From: Chrysomallon squamiferum
Taxonomy: Eukaryota; Mollusca; Gastropoda; Neomphalida; Peltospiridae
Length of the DNA stretch: 64,000 nucleotides
Direction: 5' to 3'
Assembly (NCBI GenBank): GCA_012295275.1
Contig: CM022676.1
Coordinates: 12,475,660 to 12,539,659 of the forward strand
Positions 27,226 to 36,959 of this stretch are shown here, in pieces (position 1 is the stretch's first letter; every line of letters begins with the position of its first letter). The notes beneath the pieces are model-generated. The model was not told the DNA's origin, searched no databases, and worked only from the letters and a program-made list of their open reading frames with translations. Made by a program: the position numbers and the translations under genes.

Positions 27226-28831
27226 TATATAAGCAAAGACTAATTTCATTCTGTTATTTTGTAGAATAATACATATATATTGGTTTGAGTTGGAGATGTA
27301 CATAAAAGGGTACTGTAATATTAAAAGAAGCCAAAAATAATAAATTTGTACTATTTTTTTGGTGGGAACAAAAGGAATTATTTTCACCAAGTTCAAATTC
27401 TGTAACTTAAAAAAACAAAAACAAATATAGTTGTTTTTTTTCCACACATGTCCCCCTTAAAGTTTGAAGTTTATTAAAACTGCTGTGTTAATAATTATGA
27501 TTAAAACAGTTGCTAATTTCTATTATTGTTTCTACAGAAATGGATCCTAATCCTATTTATGAAAGTTCAGCTGAAGCTGGTCCTCAAATTCTGAAAAATG
27601 AAGGTTGTTTTCCACATTTTTCTTTCTGATAACAAATAAATGAAAAAATTTTGGTATATCTATCTATTGATGTATAAAATAAATAAATAAATTATGTTAT
27701 TATGTTGATGAACAGATTTGTTGTTTGATTGACTGGAATAATATTGCATTTTGGCCTTGCATGTTTAAGAAATGAATAGAAAATTTGAACTTGATTTTAA
27801 AATATGCCCACTTTAAATACAAGTCTTAAGAATTACATTTGCTAATATTTCATTTCATTAAAGTGTTTGAGATTATGAAAAATTATTGATTCACTGGACT
27901 TTTACTAAATTTAGTATGATAAAGGTAAATTGAAGAAAGTGAATGAGTAAATGGAATTGAAACTTTGACCAGAAATAAAATATAATTACAATTTGTATGT
28001 AATCTATCTGCCATAGAAATAATTAGATCAATATTGTAGATAAGTGCAAAATGTTTTGTTCGTTTGTGAACAACTAATTTTTCTTGAGTATTTCTTATTC
28101 ACAGAAATGGAGCCTAATCCAATATATGTAACATCTGAACAAGACAATCAGATGCCACAAAGTAAAGGTAAAGATAAATAATTATTAAGTATTCAAATCA
28201 TATTTTGTATGAAGTGTGTTTTAAAGTGTTCCAATATGTTCTTACTCACAGAGACTGAAATTTTTATTTTTATCATATTATTTCAGTTGAAAAAGAAAGC
28301 TAAATGACCAAACTAATTTCTTGAATTCTAAACAGTTTTTTAAAAATATATATGTATATTTTTTTAATACTCATAGGATTAAAGTGAAATGGTAAGCCTG
28401 TTTGTACTATGAACTTAGGAATTTGTTGTCATAGCTGTTAAAAGTTGGATTAAAAAACAGAAAAGGCAACAACTGTATAAAATGAACTCTTAAGTGTTCC
28501 ATATTAATTGTTTTCTTAATTTAAGTGTTTAATTCATTATCAAAACGTTTCTAAAAATGTTCAGTTAAAATTAATGAAATAATTTAGTTATTTTCATAAT
28601 TCTAGTTTATCTTTGTGATACGTAAGTATAGATTATTATTCTACATATTTTCTGTCTTATGTCATGCAGAAAAAAAAAAAATATATATTACTGTATTGTG
28701 AAATGAATAACATACTGTCACAGTATTTTATGGAACATTTAATTTTGTGTTAATGTTTGAATACATTATTTCTACAATAACGCATACACTAGGTGACTAG
28801 CTAAAGTTCAGTGCAGAGGATGTAAGACTAG

Positions 28832-28863
<32 letters not shown>

Positions 28864-29988
28864 AAATAACAGATTCTACATTCTACTTGAATTATATTAT
28901 GAAATTCTACCAGGCACAGAATCTGAAAGATCATTAGTTTCTTGTTTTGTCAGAAACATATGATGATTGTGCAATATTTTTTAAAGTGTAAATGATACAA
29001 TATTATAAATGATATTGCTTTAATGGCAGCATTTCAATCTTTAACATATCAGAGGAATTGTAAAAACTTTCCCTTCCATATATAATATATAAGTAAAATA
29101 TAATAAAATAAAACAAATGCAATTATAAAATCTCAAATTAATACGTAGATGAAGACCAAAATAAGAAAAAAACATTAACATGTGGAAACACGTAATGACA
29201 TCTTTCAACATTGATTAGTGTGCATGTTTTCATGTGGGTTTTGTTGATTTTTTTTTTTTAATATTTTACTTTTTATTTTTTTTTTTTTTTTTCTCATTTT
29301 GTTTCATTTGTAAGTTAATAAGACAAAAGTGGAAATTGTTTCTGTATGAGCAGAAAGTAATTTAGTTCATTATTATTTTATAAATTCTCATGACAATTTC
29401 ATTTAATATCACCAGATTTTATCATACTGTCAAATAAAAAGAATAAAATTATGATTTATAGAAATCAATTTACATTATTGTATTTCAGTAAATGAGCCTT
29501 TGAATCCAAAATACAAACATAGCTTTAAATATATATAAATATTTTATCATATTTTTTTTTTTATTCTCAAACTACATATAAACAATATTAAAAAAAAATT
29601 AAAAAAAATATGTGATTGGGTTTATTTGGCTCTATGAATGTTGGTGGGCATTTTCTTGACTGCACTTAAAATTTAATTCTTACAACAATCCTCAGATGCT
29701 TGAATTCATATTGTTTTATATTAATCTGGTTACATTGTTTATATTTTATTATTATTATTATTTTTTCAATTTTAACAAAATGTATTTTTATGTTCCAAGT
29801 TCTGTCAAAAAATAAAAATCTGATGTGGTTAACAATTTTTATTTAGGACTACTGTTGAATGTTAATTACTGTAGAATTTTCCATGTCTTGTTTGTCTACT
29901 TTCAATATGTTAAAAATGTAATCTAGTCTCAAATGGATTCTGCCTATTCTGAATTTGAAGCTAGTAAAATCTGTTCAGTCAGTATAAG

Positions 29989-30054
<66 letters not shown>

Positions 30055-33000
30055 AAGAAAGTTGACAATTGTGTCAAAGTGATATTTTTTTTGTGTTTGT
30101 GTAGATAACAAACTGTACTTTGTAAAAAGTGTATGATACTTAGTCAGTGGATTATTATGTTCATACTTAAGTATTTACTTACCTTGTTTTTTTATAATCA
30201 CTAGCATCTTTAAGAAATTTAATATGTGAAATGAAATTTGAAATTGTTGAATTAGGAACAGGAAACAAGAGATAGTCCAGAGATCTTGCCTTATTAGACT
30301 GGTAAATAGAAACAAAAGATAAGTTAAGTATTATTTAGAGTAGTATAATATGTAAGTGTGTGTGCATGTTGGCAGGTTATTATTTCAGTTGTAATTATTA
30401 AAACTGTATTTATTTATTTTGTTCCTTTTGTAATAGTGCTGTTTCACATGCAGACAGATAATTTTATTTGTAGACAATGATCAGTCTGTTCATAAAACAA
30501 GGCAGGTGGGAGGAGTTGGTGCCAGAGCCAAAGAACCTAAACAACAAAAAATTGAGGAGGTTAAAGGTCAGGAAGATTATTAGGATTTGCAGCTTTTATT
30601 TTTAAACTGTTTATTTGATGTCTCTAACTAAAACAGTCTAGGTACAAAATAATTAGTCATTCACAGATTTTTTTTTTTTTACACACACACATATGTATGT
30701 TTGAGGTCGAGATCTACATGTTTTGTTACTAAGTCAAAATCTGATTGACACTGATTTTTTATAATTAGTAGAAATTAGTTAACTAAATTTTATTAACATA
30801 TAATGAAAAAATATTTCAATATTCATACGACTAATCATCAATCATTGTTGTGATAAGAAATTAACAATTTTACAAATGTTGTAAATCACACATTTACCCT
30901 AAGTATTAAAATTAATTTAAGAGTATTCAAAATGTTAAAATTAATATAAATTATGCATAACTAATACTTTAGAATTATTTACTGCTTCTCAAATTCTGAA
31001 AAATTAATTCTAAATTAATAGTTTAAGGTGGAAAACAAAAACATCTGAATAAAAAAAAATTACTGAGACATTTTTTCATCATTTACATGCATTCAAGGAT
31101 ATATATAAAATACTTACTGTACAATTAACTTATTAAATAATTTCAACATTTATTTATTTAGGTTGTATATTTGTGTATTTTTCAGATGACCTTGAAAATT
31201 TGTATTCTAAAGTGAAAAAAAGTAATGAATCAAAAACAGATAAATCTGCTGAAAAAAATAAAATAAAAGGTCAGTCATCTTACATTCCACAGCATGTTAT
31301 GCAAAGATTAGTGCACATATATTAAGTTGATATTTGTAGCTCTTAAATTAATTACATAATATTTGTTTTCTAACATGATTTCAACAGTATATTTTCATGT
31401 TTGAAATTGTCCCTGTCCATTTCATAGTAAGAAAAATTATTGATGTATATCAGGGTTCACAATTTTATGAAAAGATAAAATTAAGGCATCAGCTATCAGC
31501 TCTGTCCCAGTGATAAAAAATGAAACATCGGAATTTTCCGAGGCTGGAAGAAACAGCACAAAAACATCAGTGTTAACAGTGAAGAACAATATACAGAACA
31601 AAATTTACTTTAAAATCACAGGTTTTTACTTACACTGAAAGAAAGCAGAGTGAGCTAGGGTGAGACTGTATAGGGGAACCATTGTTAATGCACTCAAAAT
31701 AAAAATAGTGTTTGATATCTAGATGTTCCAAGATAAAACACAGAATGAAATGTATGTTTCCAGTGTGAACAAAATATTGTTGTGCTTGTGGAGACATCTC
31801 TCTTAGGTGTGAACTGTGGTAGATTCAAGATAAAAGAAAATGTGTATATTTTGTAGCAAATACAGAAAATAGGGGTTGATAAATTAATATTTTTACAAAA
31901 ATAATATATTAAAACACAATTTTCAAATATGTTCCATAAAGGGATATCAACAACAATTCCTAGGTGATCTAATGTTTTTTTTAGGGTTCAAGAAATATAA
32001 AACATGATCTTTTATCTAGAAAGCTTTCTGAGAGTCAAAGCCCAACAATGAATGAATGTCTAATAAAATATTACCACATTTTAGTACTGATGGTTAATAT
32101 TTATATAAATATAAATATATAAAATTTCAACAAAGATTGGCAGTGTTATACAAATTTAATTACTGACAAGAAAATGAAAATAAAACCTAATAAGTTGCTG
32201 TACATCCTATTTTAGTTGAATCTGTTGCTGCTAATACCACAATAGAAAAGAAAAAAGACAAAGCAAAAGACAAGGCTAAGTTAAAAGAAGCTGCAAAGAA
32301 AGAAAAAAACATGAAAGGTGAGTTGAATAGTCATATTTAATATATCTGTTTTGTTCAACAGTAATTTTCAAATAATAAGCAAATATTACAGCAATGAAAG
32401 AAAGGTGAAAAAGGAAACAGGAAGGAAAGAAAGAGGATTATCAGATTTGATTAAACATTATTTCAGTGTAAAAAATATACATTTTATCTCATAAATGTAG
32501 ACAGTTCACACATGTAATGTGAATGAAATAATATTTTTGTAGACTGTTCAATGATAAATAAGATAAATATTTGGGTGCAAGACAAACCTTATTTGCTTAA
32601 TGTAAATTTCAATACAAAATCATTTTGTTGATTTTTTTAAATATAACTTTTTTTAATTAAAATACATAATGCTGACGTGTCTTATAATTATCTTCTGGAA
32701 CAAAGTTGCATGAAAAAATTTACCTAACCTGTGAACTAACACTTCCTAGAAAGTGTTAAATGCTTTCATTTAAGTTCAGCAATGTGTTTCTACCCATGCA
32801 TTCCCATGTAGATCAAAACCATCCTGGAAGTACATTCTCTCACCTGTTTTTGATAGGGAAGATTATTTTTTATATAAGATTATTTTTTAGAGCGAGAGAG
32901 TGTGTACTGTATTCAAAGAGAAATTCTAATCCTATAGTCCACATCTCCATCTTGATAAAATTACTTAGGTTAAACGTTTGACTCTAACTGATATTTTGTG

Positions 33001-33279
33001 TGTGATAAAATGATTAATGTTTCAGGATTATACATATTTCTGTCCCACTGGAAAGAGAATGGAATACCCTGTGATACTAACATGGAAAATAAATGAACAG
33101 TGGCAATTTTACTTTCTACATGTTCATTCTAATTTCAGGTTTTACTGAACCAAATAGACTGTAATCAAAGTTTATTAGATCTTTATAATTTCCTTTAAAA
33201 AAAAATAATTGAATAAAATTTAAAAGTTGATTACAGTGAGATTAAAATCCTACCTTAACTAAAGTTGTAGCTAAATGAA

Positions 33280-33368
<89 letters not shown>

Positions 33369-36300
33369 GATAATCATAAACATTTACTCTAAGTAAAAAA
33401 GTTTAATTAAAAGCTTAGACTTACAGTCATTCAAATTTAATGTTGATTTCAACTTTTCTTAATAATCAACAAGCAATTTCATTAATCCACAGAATATTTA
33501 ATTTAAAATATTTATCTTTATTTCATCAACTTACAAACTTATAGACAGTGAAAAGAATTTACTCTTCTAATAATAATAGGCTGTCTTTTCACCTCTTTTT
33601 TTATTGATTTATTTTTGTTAATTTTATTTTGTTTTATTATTATTATTATTATTATTATTACTTTTTATTATTCTTTTTTTTTTTTGTTTGTATTGTTTTT
33701 GCATATTGGCAATAGATATATCTTTATCATGTTAACAAATTGATTAACAATATTATAAAAATTAAATACAGCTTGTCATTGATTTTTGTTTCTTCCTTTT
33801 GCTTGTTTATTAAATGAATTTTCAGAGTAATCATTAACAGTTCAGTGATGTGCATAGATATAAATATCTGCAGAAGATAGTTATGTTTTAAATAATGTTG
33901 TGATTAAATTAATTTTATTATAGTGTTGAAAGTTTAGCATATTATTTCAGTTTCAGTGAAACTGGCAGTACATATTTAAACTATTTGTAACTTACAATCG
34001 AAAGTATTACAAAGAATAATAATAATGAGTTCAGAATCAGACAGTCTGAATGTCAGTTTTAAAATACAACTGAAACACTTCAATGGAAATTCCACTGATC
34101 ATGTTTGTTCACCATCAAAACAATAGTATAATTAAAAACAAAGAAAAAATAAATAAATAAACAATAATAATAATAAGATAAGAAAGAAAGGGAAATTAAG
34201 TGATTCTCAGCTAAATTCTTCCAAAGGAAGAAAGTGTTTAGAAACTGAAAATAATAGCATTCAGTTTACAGAAGAAAAATCCAGCTTACTAGGAAAGAGC
34301 TAGATAAAACTAGAAGTTATCAATAATATTGTTGTTAAATTATTGATGTGTTTATACATTTTTTAATACATATAATTATATTATTATTCAATTAAAGTAT
34401 TTTTTAACAATTTCATGTTTACAGCTGAGAAGAAAAACAAGAAAGGCAAAAAGGGTAATTTAAATTTAAATTTTCGTTTGAATGTTTTATTTCATAAATG
34501 ACACTAAACACTGTGTCTTCAAACTATGGAGAATAAAAACATAAAGTAAAAGAAAAATAATTTTGAAAAAGCTATCTGAGTTTTTCTGTCAGTTTATTGC
34601 AATAATTTCTACTAATATGGTCTAGAAAGTAGTGTACTGTGTGAAAGACAATATATTTTTTCTTTCAATATTTAAGAAGTGTACTTTTATTTTCGATTTT
34701 GTGACCAGTGATATTTTCAATTAGACTGGTTAATTCTGATTTAGTTTTGATTTTACTTGAGATGAAAAGGTAACTATCTCTTTGGTTGAGTGGAGGTGGG
34801 TCAAGATTCTAATAAAATAGTACTACATGTACCAGACCAATTTTCCAGACTCCTAGGACCCTGAGACATTCCAGAGTTCTGGATTTTCAGGTTTTCTGGT
34901 ACCAAGGCATCTAAATACGTAAATAATTAGACATAAACATTTTAAAATTAAAAACATAAAGAAAATTGACAATACATAACTGTGGCGACGCGACACATAA
35001 TGCGGCGAGTGAATGAATGCCAAGTGGCTTGAAAGAGTAGTTCCAGTCTGGTGAGGGCAACACGTGAGCTATGAAAATAGTGTTGGGAAAAAACATTTGG
35101 TATTCTGGTCTTTCTGGATTTCAGGACAACGGATAATTGGTACAGTACCTGTATTAAAGAATTAAACATTCTTGTGTTTATATTATGCATAATTACCATT
35201 TTATTAATTTTCTCATTAAATTCGGACTGAGTGTAATTTATTTTATTGTAACTATAAATCTGTAATATTTGGATTATTACATGTAACATGGTATAATATC
35301 ATATTATCAGGTGATGAAGAACTACAAAAACCTTTAAGAACTGGAAATGCTGGTAAGCTTTGGCTTTATTTTTAATCAAAATGTTTAAATATTAATTTAT
35401 AATCTGCATTTTTTTTATTATTATTTTTTACAGTAACTTGATATTTTACATAAAATTAGGCAGTTTACCATAGATAATAACAAGAATTAAAACTTAGTGT
35501 TTCTGGATGTCAAACATGTTTCTCATTACATCTTAGGGTTGTTGTTTTTCTGAGTAAAATTACAGGGTATTTTTTTTAGCAAAAACTGTTTTAATGCTAA
35601 CCTTTTTTATCTCCAAGTGAAAGAATATAAACACGATGATGGTTAGCCCAGACTGAGGCAGACTGAAATAGTGCTTAAGAATTTAAATAGGATGATATTG
35701 GTATCATTTACAGAAACACGTGACTTGAAAATAATTCTTTTATTAATAATGTTTATTTATTTGTTTGTCCTTGAAATGGTATCATATTACTTGTAATGAA
35801 AGTATGATTGCCATTTAGAGACAGACCTTTTGCAAACAACAGAAAAAGTAAACCTGAGCAATACTTGTGAAGTTTTTCTAGATATGTTAAATTTTTAATC
35901 TTAAAGTTAAATTCATTATAATGATACTGATTGTTAATATTGTTTTCTTTTAGTTCATATAGTATAGTGTATAACATAAAATAACATAATTCATTTCCAT
36001 ATAATATTTTCCTTGATTTAATACTCATGCAGAGTAAATTTAATAATTTGTGAAAAGTGATTGAATTGTTACATATCTTTTAGGTGATGTATATGAAAAT
36101 GTTGAACTTCAGAATGTCTACAGTAATTCAGCTTTTGATGACAATGTTTACCAAAATGATAAACAGAAAAGTGATACAATTGTGAGTTAGCTATTTATCA
36201 TATTAATTGTCCTGTAATAATAAATGAAAAAATGCCAACTTAAAAGAATATATATATATATATATTAATTTCTATTTTATTTTGTTGCATGTCCATACAA

Positions 36301-36959
36301 AACTAGACCAGGCAAAACAATACAAAATAGCCTTAAAAATATAATTAACTAATTTATTTGAGATGAAAATATTTTCACTTTATATGATAACTTTAAGACC
36401 AGGTAATGTAATTCTTGTTTTATTTTGAAAATGAAATTAAAGTTTATTCAGGATAGACCATTTATTTGGTTTGTTTGAGGAATGAATATTTTTTAATTAT
36501 CACATTTTTCTGCATCTGAACAATCCAAATAAAGTCTATAGAACATCAAATTTCTGTAAAACAAAGTGCCATTATTAAATGAAATGTATCAAATACTCAT
36601 TCTGAAAATGGCTAATAAATTTCATACATGTGCAGTTGTACACATTAACTTGTATAAAATAAGTATTTAATTTTTTAAATATTCATTCCAAATTAAATTA
36701 TCAATTAGAAAAACATAATGTCTTTGATGTGTTGTTATTTCTTTTTTAAAAGCACCATGAAAAACAATCCTAGTAATAATATACATATTTTTATCTTTGT
36801 TAGGCTCATGCTGAAGGACTTATTTATGTAGATCTTGACTTCAGTGGCTACAGTCCATCTAGGCAAGTCCTTGGAGATGACAATGAAAAAACAGAATATG
36901 CAAGTATAGATCACGGCAAAGTAGGAGAACCTTTGCCAGACAATGAACAAAATAACTAG
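8964..36959 (+). CDS. Gene A: IgSF transmembrane receptor with ITIM/ITSM tail (24 exons, 1361 aa)
   Basis: Coding exons: 8964-9024, 12514-12843, 14028-14378, 14718-14981, 15447-15764, 16309-16605, 20271-20555, 20771-21040, 21476-21772, 23149-23487, 23592-23903, 24547-24678, 25899-25920, 26118-26146, 26668-26712, 27538-27603, 28105-28167, 30474-30566, 31186-31269, 32216-32317, 34425-34454, 35311-35352, 36084-36181, 36804-36959. All introns are GT-AG and phase 1, except intron 13 (phase 2) and intron 23 (phase 0). The join is 4086 nt with no internal stop. Order: signal peptide, nine Ig-like domains (21-937), FN3 (938-1041), transmembrane helix (about 1051-1076), tail (1077-1361). The tail has NPIY twice, three YxN sites, one ITIM and one ITSM. 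The layout recalls nephrin, CD22 and Siglecs, but orthology cannot be claimed. The likely role is a cell-surface adhesion or recognition receptor that recruits SH2 and PTB proteins. Splicing is inferred from sequence only. Confidence 0.85.
9025..12513 (+). other. Gene A intron 1
   Basis: A long intron with a (CT)n tract at about 10391-10460 and ATT repeats near 11180-11209. A pogo-like terminus motif (CAGTGGTACCTGTC) starts at about 9659 and runs into less AT-rich sequence to about 9810, probably a decayed MITE. No further exon recognised. Confidence 0.5.
10391..10469. repeat. (CT)n microsatellite
   Basis: About 35 CT units followed by a short GT run. Confidence 0.95.
12514..12843 (+). CDS. 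Gene A exon 2: N-terminal Ig-like domain 1 (six cysteines)
   Basis: Encodes residues 21-130 between a TTTCAG acceptor and a GTAAGT donor, phase 1-1. Cysteines fall at about 43, 69, 75, 86, 88 and 115. The outer pair is spaced like the B and F strand cysteines of a V-type Ig fold. The other four would form extra disulfides. The usual Trp after the first Cys is missing here, but a Trp is present at that point in gene B. It contains two N-glycosylation sites (NLT, NIT) near the end. As the membrane-distal domain, it is the best candidate for ligand contact. Confidence 0.8.
14028..14378 (+). CDS. Gene A exon 3: Ig-like domain 2
   Basis: Phase 1-1 exon, residues about 131-247. It shows a normal Ig signature: FTC in the B strand, VSWYRQ in the C strand and VFCAA in the F strand. 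The A' strand region is rich in valine. N-glycosylation sites include NFT, NTS and NYS. Gene B has no counterpart. Confidence 0.85.
14718..14981 (+). CDS. Gene A exon 4: Ig-like domain 3
   Basis: Phase 1-1, residues about 248-335. C-strand Trp in ISWFKPDG and F-strand Cys in NYTCKIEN are clear. Two additional cysteines (GDC and the CHC pair) lie in the N-terminal half. The exon is short (264 nt), consistent with a C2/I-type domain. It is absent from gene B. Confidence 0.85.
15447..15764 (+). CDS. Gene A exon 5: Ig-like domain 4
   Basis: Phase 1-1, residues about 336-441. Signature LTLKC, FTWKNLTSG and IRCQVKN. Contains N-glycosylation sites NVT, NLT and NLT. The last 20 exon bases plus the GTAAGT donor are repeated downstream as a 63-bp tandem unit. 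Gene B carries a close copy of this exon, but with the donor lost. Confidence 0.88.
15745..15915 (+). repeat. 63-bp tandem repeat containing the exon 5 end and its 5' splice site
   Basis: Three copies start at 15745, 15808 and 15871. Each has 20 bases of exon 5 (attgtactagacttgatat), GTAAGTGTTAATT and intron sequence ending ATTAAACAGTTTATA. The first copy contains the authentic donor. The other two are exact or near-exact decoy donors, and the third decays toward 15915. The counterpart in gene B has about six units. Confidence 0.92.
16309..16605 (+). CDS. Gene A exon 6: Ig-like domain 5
   Basis: Phase 1-1, residues about 442-540, acceptor ACAAACAG, donor TACT|GTAAGT. NLSCVV is the B strand and CQCSAKH the F strand. 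Four cysteines are present and the C-strand Trp is replaced by an SC pair. The proline-rich start (PPLNPPVISG) is typical of a linker between tandem Ig domains. The exon end and donor seed the 34-bp minisatellite that follows. Confidence 0.87.
16597..20148 (+). repeat. 34-bp minisatellite, each unit carrying a 5' splice site (about 3.5 kb, on the order of 100 units)
   Basis: The unit is about nine exon bases (ctgtgtact), then GTAAGTGTTC, then TTATTACACTGTTCA. The first unit overlaps the true end of exon 6, so the array grew from the exon-intron junction. Early units carry GTAAGTATTC and later ones mostly GTAAGTGTTC. The middle is interrupted by truncated and fused units. Thirty-four is not a multiple of three, so open frames inside it are artefacts. 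An ambiguous base at 18688 suggests the array was hard to assemble. Gene B has the same array, shorter, at the same junction. Confidence 0.95.
20271..20555 (+). CDS. Gene A exon 7: Ig-like domain 6
   Basis: Phase 1-1, residues about 541-635, acceptor GATAG, donor GTGAGT. Signature NLTCSV, ADFVWYKNG and FRCEAQN, an ordinary C2/I-type Ig domain. N-glycosylation sites at NLT (twice). The gene B copy differs by a 4-nt deletion just before the donor. Confidence 0.9.
20771..21040 (+). CDS. Gene A exon 8: Ig-like domain 7
   Basis: Phase 1-1, residues about 636-725. Signature KIDCTADSNPPNPTITW and GTYTCKATV, a classical I-set/C2 domain with conserved Cys, Trp and Tyr-x-Cys. The gene B copy is intact and the same length, 270 nt. 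Confidence 0.92.
21011..21343 (+). repeat. Degenerate copies of the exon 8 end and donor inside intron 8
   Basis: The motif at the end of exon 8 (tcacaaattgaaattatag, then a GTAAGT donor) reappears at about 21130-21165 and, weaker, at about 21310-21343. The donor is mutated in both. A similar relic sits in the matching intron of gene B near 51780-51815. It resembles an old, decayed version of the junction repeats in introns 5 and 6. Confidence 0.55.
21476..21772 (+). CDS. Gene A exon 9: Ig-like domain 8
   Basis: Phase 1-1, residues about 726-824. Signature LTVTCEA, FQQSWRD and DSGTYQCLVDN, the best canonical Ig F strand in the protein. The donor is GTGAGT. Gene B has a 297-nt copy with the same boundaries. 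Confidence 0.92.
21940..23090 (+). repeat. Diverged tandem duplication within intron 9 of gene A
   Basis: The sequence flanking the hAT insertion (ttgatagtgagccatgtttgg at about 22040, and ggttactttgatttcagatt at about 22787) recurs in diverged form at about 22870-23090. Gene B has one copy. Either A duplicated the block or B lost one copy by recombination. Confidence 0.5.
22091..22764. mobile_element. Internally deleted hAT-family element in intron 9 of gene A
   Basis: Bounded by an 8-bp direct repeat (gtctaaat) at 22083-22090 and 22765-22772, the target-site length typical of hAT. The ends are short imperfect inverted repeats (CAGGGGTGGC and GCCCAGGTCTG). On the minus strand, pieces at about 22330-22560 read KRKVDAECRVY and KYLFTEVGGKAMSLVCREQIAVFKDY. 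These resemble the N-terminal zinc-finger region of ZBED/GTF2IRD2-like hAT transposases. The catalytic region is missing. A related copy is in the matching intron of gene B. Confidence 0.8.
23149..23487 (+). CDS. Gene A exon 10: membrane-proximal Ig-like domain 9
   Basis: Phase 1-1, residues about 825-937. It has an Ig-like C strand (SHKWMKNSD) and F strand (DTGQYTLEVCNNFTC) but no B-strand cysteine, so the canonical disulfide is missing. The donor is a weak GTTTGT, shared with gene B. N-glycosylation sites include NDT, NFT and NFT. Confidence 0.85.
23592..23903 (+). CDS. Gene A exon 11: fibronectin type III domain
   Basis: Phase 1-1, residues about 938-1041. Begins GPPYVPRSF, with the FN3 Trp in VFLKWTADF and the G-strand region LNSGHTYVFRVLAENS. 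A single FN3 after a run of Ig domains and just before the membrane is also seen in nephrin-type receptors. The gene B copy is frameshifted near the end. Confidence 0.92.
24547..24678 (+). CDS. Gene A exon 12: transmembrane helix and stop-transfer
   Basis: Phase 1-1, residues 1042-1085. A 26-residue hydrophobic run without charged residues (about 1051-1076) is followed by TRQRKQNKKH, so it is a type I membrane protein. The acceptor reads CAGTAG, a tandem NAGNAG site that could add or drop one valine. Gene B supports use of the first AG. The gene B copy is nearly identical. Confidence 0.9.
25899..26146 (+). CDS. Gene A exons 13 and 14: juxtamembrane micro-exons
   Basis: Exon 13 (25899-25920, 22 nt, phase 1 to 2) encodes NDSEKGL. 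Exon 14 (26118-26146, 29 nt, phase 2 to 1) encodes MPNGSNGHE. Exon 13 has the same length and odd phase as gene B exon 13 (46893-46914), which supports both. Homology between the two genes ends here, and the tails are unrelated beyond this point. Confidence 0.75.
26668..26712 (+). CDS. Gene A exon 15: tail module 1 (IYQADPHILRNE)
   Basis: A 45-nt exon, phase 1-1, with one tyrosine (Y1107). Its ending DPHILRNE matches the ending GPQILKNE of exon 16, so the exons are serial duplicates. The acceptor (AATCAAG) is weaker than its neighbours. Confidence 0.7.
27538..27603 (+). CDS. Gene A exon 16: NPIY tail module 2
   Basis: A 66-nt exon, phase 1-1, encoding EMDPNPIYESSAEAG and on to LKNE. NPIY (Y1125) matches NPxY, a motif known to bind PTB domains and endocytic adaptors. 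It is homologous to exon 17 (EMEPNPIYVTS). Confidence 0.8.
28105..28167 (+). CDS. Gene A exon 17: NPIY tail module 3
   Basis: A 63-nt exon, phase 1-1, beginning EMEPNPIYVTSEQD, with NPIY at 1144-1147. The donor is GTAAAG. Only 119 nt downstream is a good acceptor followed by a short frame with a stop (28287-28303), a possible alternative 3' end. Confidence 0.8.
28287..28303 (+). other. Possible alternative terminal exon of gene A
   Basis: Acceptor TATTATTTCAG then, in the correct phase, V-EKES and a TAA stop. It would follow exon 17 after a 119-nt intron and give a receptor with NPIY motifs but no ITIM or ITSM. An AATAAA lies at about 29102. Confidence 0.3.
29489..29538 (+). other. Possible relic or alternative NPxY exon of gene A
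   Basis: Acceptor TGTATTTCAG, then in phase VNEPLNPKYKHSFKYI and a TAA stop, with no donor. NEPLNPKY resembles the EPNPIY modules of exons 16 and 17. Confidence 0.3.
29992..30052. repeat. (TA)n microsatellite
   Basis: About 30 TA units in gene A intron 17. Confidence 0.95.
30474..35352 (+). CDS. Gene A exons 18-22: tail linker, lysine-rich
   Basis: Exons 30474-30566, 31186-31269, 32216-32317, 34425-34454 and 35311-35352, all phase 1-1. Exon 18 begins DNDQSVHKTRQ. Exon 19 has ENLYSKVKK (Y1198, a YxxV site). Exons 20 and 21 are lysine-rich (EKKKDKAKDK, EKKNKKGKK), probably disordered or helical. Exon 22 encodes DEELQKPLRTGNA. Each has an AG acceptor, a GT donor and preserved phase. These short exons are the least certain of the gene, but dropping one keeps the frame. 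Confidence 0.7.
33282..33372. repeat. (CT)n-(TA)n-(GATA)n compound microsatellite
   Basis: Lies in gene A intron 20. Confidence 0.95.
34826..35151. mobile_element. pogo-like MITE, copy 2 (326 bp), in gene A intron 21
   Basis: Reverse orientation relative to copy 1. Flanked by TA, with ends CATGTACCAGACCAATTTTC and ATAATTGGTACAGTACCTG. Nearly full length. Confidence 0.85.
36084..36181 (+). CDS. Gene A exon 23: three YxN motifs
   Basis: A 98-nt exon, phase 1 to 0, donor GTGAGT. It encodes DVYENV, NVYSNS and NVYQND, three tyrosines (Y1281, Y1290, Y1300) each with Asn at +2. This is the pattern preferred by Grb2-type SH2 domains when phosphorylated. Binding here is inferred. Confidence 0.82.
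36804..36959 (+). CDS. Gene A exon 24: ITIM and ITSM, C terminus
   Basis: The last 51 residues and TAG stop. LIYVDL (Y1318) fits the ITIM consensus [SIVL]xYxx[IVL]. TEYASI (Y1342) fits the ITSM consensus TxYxx[VI]. The tyrosines are 24 residues apart, a spacing similar to tandem ITIM/ITSM tails of vertebrate inhibitory receptors that recruit SHP phosphatases. Recruitment in this animal is inferred. The exon follows a TTTGTTAG acceptor. Confidence 0.87.
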   Translation, partial: AHAEGLIYVDLDFSGYSPSRQVLGDDNEKTEYASIDHGKVGEPLPDNEQNN

